From a bacterium (GTDB lineage: Bacteria > Latescibacterota > UBA2968 > UBA8231): a DNA stretch of 7,432 nt. Shown here piece after piece: positions 5,236 to 7,432 of the stretch; the first letter of the stretch is position 1; the number at the start of each line of letters is the position of its first letter. Location: positions 1-7,432 of the forward strand of contig JAQCJA010000220.1 in the NCBI GenBank assembly GCA_027593305.1, given 5' to 3'. Made by a program: the position numbers and the translations under genes. The notes below the pieces were generated by a model. It was not told the DNA's origin, ran no database searches, and saw nothing but the letters and a program-made list of their open reading frames with translations.

Positions 5236-5529
5236 TTACGGTTCGTCATCGAAGGACAGCACGACTTGAGGCAGTGCTTCGCGACCGCGCTCTGCCAGGT
5301 AGCGGTCTCGTTGGTTGCGGGCCACCGGGCGTTCTGGCACCTCAAGAATTTCAGTTTCTATGCGGTGGTCTCCGGTCTCGACCGACAACCGTGCACCTAC
5401 ATGCACCGGGTGGGAACCCCGAGCAGCCACACCGTTGAACAGGACCCGACCCTCATCACAGGCACGCCGCGCCTGGGTGCGGGCCTTGAACAGGCCGGTG
5501 TTTCTGAGGAATGCGTCGAGCCGCGACAT
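5236..5529 (-). CDS. S4-domain RNA-binding protein, RqcP/Hsp15-like
   Basis: This small protein (97 residues) opens with a single S4 RNA-binding domain over about residues 2-46: RLDAFLRNTGLFKART, then ACDEGRVLFNG and VGARLSVETGD. That arrangement and size match RqcP (YabO) and Hsp15. These bind the 50S subunit or peptidyl-tRNA-obstructed 50S after ribosome splitting and take part in rescue of stalled nascent chains. The charged tail (RNQRDRYLAERGR) recalls the C-terminal end of RqcP-type proteins; the two subfamilies cannot be separated safely here. The ATG at 5529 lies 4 bases after the SurA-like gene's TGA and directly precedes the S4 domain. A longer in-frame start at 5580 would overlap the upstream gene by 47 bases and add residues outside the domain, so I reject it. 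The stop is 4 bases ahead of the methyltransferase start. Confidence 0.85.
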   Translation of the reverse strand: MSRLDAFLRNTGLFKARTQARRACDEGRVLFNGVAARGSHPVHVGARLSVETGDHRIETEILEVPERPVARNQRDRYLAERGREALPQVVLSFDDEP

Positions 5530-5533
5530 GGCT

Positions 5534-6862
5534 TCAGGGCCGACCCATGGCCGGTCGTTGCGGGCTGCTGGTCTGTTCAACCGACTCAGGATCCCACAAC
5601 CACTTCCTGTCGAGCCGTTCCTCCACGTGAATGGCGCTGCGGTAGTCGGCGATCATGGCCGCCATGCGTGCCCCCACGCGCTCCTCACGCACCAGTGACT
5701 CGAGCGTGGCGAAATCGTCGTTCACCTTGAGAATATGGCCGCCGTCCTCCAGAAAGAAGGGCTGGCTGATGCTTCCCAGCCCGAGATCGGCGACGTAAGG
5801 TGCCAGAAACGGCGGCACCGCCTCGCGTTCGATGATCTGCCAGAGTCCACCCTGACGTGCCGTTCCCGGATCCTGCGAATAGTCGCGGGCCAGTTGCGCA
5901 AAGTCTTCTCCGGCAACCGCTCTACGACGCAGATCCTCCAGCAGCGCGCGGGCCCGCTCATGGTCGGCTTCGGCTGTGCGGGCCCGCACCAGGATATGGC
6001 TGGCACACATCTCGGTCTCGCGCTTCTCATTCAACAGGATCAGATGGAAGCCGAAGGATGTCAGTACCGGTTCGCTGACCTCACCCGGTTTCAGGTTGAA
6101 GGCGGCGCGCTCGAATTCGGGCATGAGGGTCCCGGGCGCGAAGCACCCGAGGTTCCCACCCTCCGCCGACGTGCCCGGATCCTCGGAGAACTGCCGGGCG
6201 ACACTGGCGAAATCCTGCCCTCCCTCCAGTTGCAGCTGAATCATGGCAATCTGCGCCTGAGCGCCTTCGATCACGCCAGCCTCAGGTGTCACCTTCACGT
6301 TGATCTGGCTGATCGACAGCTTTGGCGGCAGGGACATGGCGAAGCTGTCGCGGAAGGCCTCGACGTCCCGGCGCGTGATGAACTGTCGATAGGCCAGATC
6401 ATTGACCATCTGCTCGTACAGCAGCCGATGCCGGATCTGCTTCCGGTACCGCTGCTTCAATTGACGTTCCGTCATCCCCGAACGCTCGAGCATGAGTGTC
6501 AGTTCACTCTCACCGATGTTGGCCTTGATCCGACCGAACTCGGCGTCGAGGTGTTCCTGCAAAATCCCGGAGTCGACTTCGACGCTGTCCTTCTCCGCCT
6601 TCTTGACGACGACGAGTTCATCGATCATTTCCGTGATCACGCGCTGCCGTTCCCGGACCAGCACTTCCTCGGCCAGGAACATGGGATTGCGTCCCTGTTC
6701 CTGCAGGTCCAGCTGGGTGCGCAGGTTGAGCTCGGACCAGAGCACGACCTCGTCATCGATCACGGCGGCGATCCGATCGAGCAGTTCCGGCTCGGCATCG
6801 AGGCGGGTGGCCAGCAGGCCGACGAGGGCAAGCAACGGCGCAAAGCGACAGCATTTCATCAT
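5534..6862 (-). CDS. surA: SurA-like periplasmic chaperone with two parvulin domains
   Basis: SurA escorts unfolded outer-membrane proteins through the periplasm and carries parvulin-type peptidyl-prolyl isomerase domains. The 442-residue precursor has a signal peptide (about 1-23, hydrophobic LLALVGLLA, likely cut after RLDA). A helical SurA N-terminal domain follows (about 25-175, with IAAVIDDEVVLWSEL and VITEMIDELV typical of the family). Parvulin domain 1 (about 181-281) has SISQI, FSEDPGTSAEGGNLG and FGFHLILL. Parvulin domain 2 (about 284-380) has ASHILV, YSQDPGTARQGG and ISQPF. Domain 2 has lost the usual F..A helix seen in domain 1 (PEFERAAF), so it may be the less active. A C-terminal helix follows. 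The architecture and length match E. coli SurA. The ATG at 6862 overlaps the upstream gene's stop (ATGA) and directly precedes the signal peptide; a second ATG follows at 6859. The symbol is by similarity of architecture. Confidence 0.88.
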   Translation of the reverse strand: MMKCCRFAPLLALVGLLATRLDAEPELLDRIAAVIDDEVVLWSELNLRTQLDLQEQGRNPMFLAEEVLVRERQRVITEMIDELVVVKKAEKDSVEVDSGILQEHLDAEFGRIKANIGESELTLMLERSGMTERQLKQRYRKQIRHRLLYEQMVNDLAYRQFITRRDVEAFRDSFAMSLPPKLSISQINVKVTPEAGVIEGAQAQIAMIQLQLEGGQDFASVARQFSEDPGTSAEGGNLGCFAPGTLMPEFERAAFNLKPGEVSEPVLTSFGFHLILLNEKRETEMCASHILVRARTAEADHERARALLEDLRRRAVAGEDFAQLARDYSQDPGTARQGGLWQIIEREAVPPFLAPYVADLGLGSISQPFFLEDGGHILKVNDDFATLESLVREERVGARMAAMIADYRSAIHVEERLDRKWLWDPESVEQTSSPQRPAMGRP

Positions 6863-7432
6863 TGTGTGGCCAGTCGGGTTTCGTCGACGGACCACGCGTG
6901 TTTCGCACGCAGGCTCGTGACCAGTTCGTCTATGCGTTGCCGGTGCTTTTCGCGCACCAGCGCTTCCAGAATTTTCTCGCGCACCGCCGGTTCGGCGAGA
7001 TCACGGACGGAGCCGGCCTCCCGGCGGTCGGTGAGCCTGACGATGTGATACCCACCATCAACAGACACGTTTCTACACAACTGTCCGGCGCTGGTGCCGT
7101 CACAGGCTTCCCAGATCTCGGCGTGTTCCTCAGCAGTGAAATAGCCCAGGTCTCCTCCTATGGTGTTGGTCTCCCGGTCAATGGACAATTCGCGGACCTT
7201 CTCCTCAAAGACGCCGCCCCGCTGCAGTTCGCTGCGCAAAGCCGTGGCATTTCGTCGCGAGCCGAGCAGGATATGCTGCGCGCGGATCTCGGCGTCCGCC
7301 CGGCGGAAATCATTGGCATGCAGGTGATAGTACTGCTCCACGTCACTTTGGCTCACGTCGATCTGGCTGTCATTGAACTGATCATCGACAAAGGCGGCGA
7401 TGACGAGATCGTGGCGGGCCTGCTCCACCATC
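6859..7432 (-). CDS. Parvulin-type peptidyl-prolyl isomerase (PrsA/SurA-like), N-terminus missing
   Basis: This gene runs off the right edge; 190 residues of its C-terminal part are visible. The methionine encoded at 7429-7431 is probably internal, since no signal peptide follows it. The pattern of a helical stretch, then DVSQSDVEQYYHLHANDF, then a parvulin domain is the usual middle of a longer secreted foldase. The parvulin domain spans about visible residues 49-138: RAQHILLG, LSIDRETNTIGGDLGYF, then GGYHIVRL. A charged helical tail follows (REKILEALVREKHRQRIDELV). It would act in the periplasm beside the SurA-like protein encoded immediately downstream, whose start codon overlaps its stop. 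The order of two isomerase genes in tandem suggests a paired or sequential chaperone unit. Whether the complete protein is a lipoprotein or soluble cannot be seen. Confidence 0.82.
   Translation of the reverse strand, partial: MVEQARHDLVIAAFVDDQFNDSQIDVSQSDVEQYYHLHANDFRRADAEIRAQHILLGSRRNATALRSELQRGGVFEEKVRELSIDRETNTIGGDLGYFTAEEHAEIWEACDGTSAGQLCRNVSVDGGYHIVRLTDRREAGSVRDLAEPAVREKILEALVREKHRQRIDELVTSLRAKHAWSVDETRLATQ

Noticed and set aside
5232..5345. Longer methyltransferase start at 5345
   Set aside because: It would overlap most of the 3' third of the S4 gene and add residues unlike the family; the ATG at 5231, 4 bases after the S4 stop, fits the operon pattern.
5735..7048. Open frame of 437 codons on the plus strand opposite the SurA-like gene and part of the upstream isomerase
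   Set aside because: It has no recognisable motifs, is arginine/leucine/glutamine rich with an antisense look, and lies across two well-supported minus-strand genes. Long antisense frames are expected at this GC content.
1..7432. Mobile element, prophage, CRISPR, defence island, tRNA or rRNA
   Set aside because: I saw no transposase or integrase motifs, no long terminal repeats, no regularly spaced repeats and no RNA-gene signatures; composition is even throughout.

Overview
The window is ordinary, dense, GC-rich (about 60 percent) bacterial chromosome with ten genes and almost no non-coding DNA. I see no mobile element, CRISPR array, tRNA or rRNA, and no obvious new defence or metabolic system. 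The taxonomic hints are weak. The TauE/SafE-like tail ends in the RGLGLGIxYVSP-type sequence I associate with Bacteroidota-like members of the family, and tandem parvulin-type envelope chaperones are also common in that wider (FCB) group. I would call it tentatively a GC-rich, Gram-negative, FCB-related bacterium. The signal peptides, SurA-like chaperone and OmpA-type peptidoglycan-binding domain support an outer membrane directly.

Layout from left to right: (1) the 3' end of a plus-strand TauE/SafE-like membrane permease, 1-270. (2) A short gap of 60 bases. (3) A minus-strand short-chain dehydrogenase, 331-1122. (4) A 118-base divergent intergenic region. (5) A plus-strand moaC for molybdenum cofactor synthesis, 1241-1735. 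(6) A run of seven minus-strand genes filling 1699 to the right edge. In transcription order these are a truncated parvulin-type prolyl isomerase, a SurA-like chaperone with two parvulin domains, an S4-domain RNA-binding protein resembling RqcP/Hsp15, a YqeM-like SAM methyltransferase, an NrnA-like DHH/DHHA1 phosphoesterase, an ornithine-carbamoyltransferase-type enzyme and an OmpA-family protein.

The seven minus-strand genes look like one operon. Three junctions are 4-base ATGA stop/start overlaps, two have 4-base gaps and one a 7-base gap. The outer members (two isomerases and the OmpA protein) act at the envelope, while the inner members concern ribosome quality control, nanoRNA/pAp turnover and amino-acid metabolism. 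The promoter must lie beyond the right edge. The operon's last gene overlaps moaC tail-to-tail by 37 bases, so each transcript must end inside the other's coding sequence. A GC-rich hairpin followed by four T's sits just after the OmpA stop, within moaC.

The points most worth a second look are the carbamoyltransferase, whose ornithine-binding SMG loop is replaced; the overlapping convergent ends of moaC and ompA; and the unassigned N-terminal domain of the OmpA protein.
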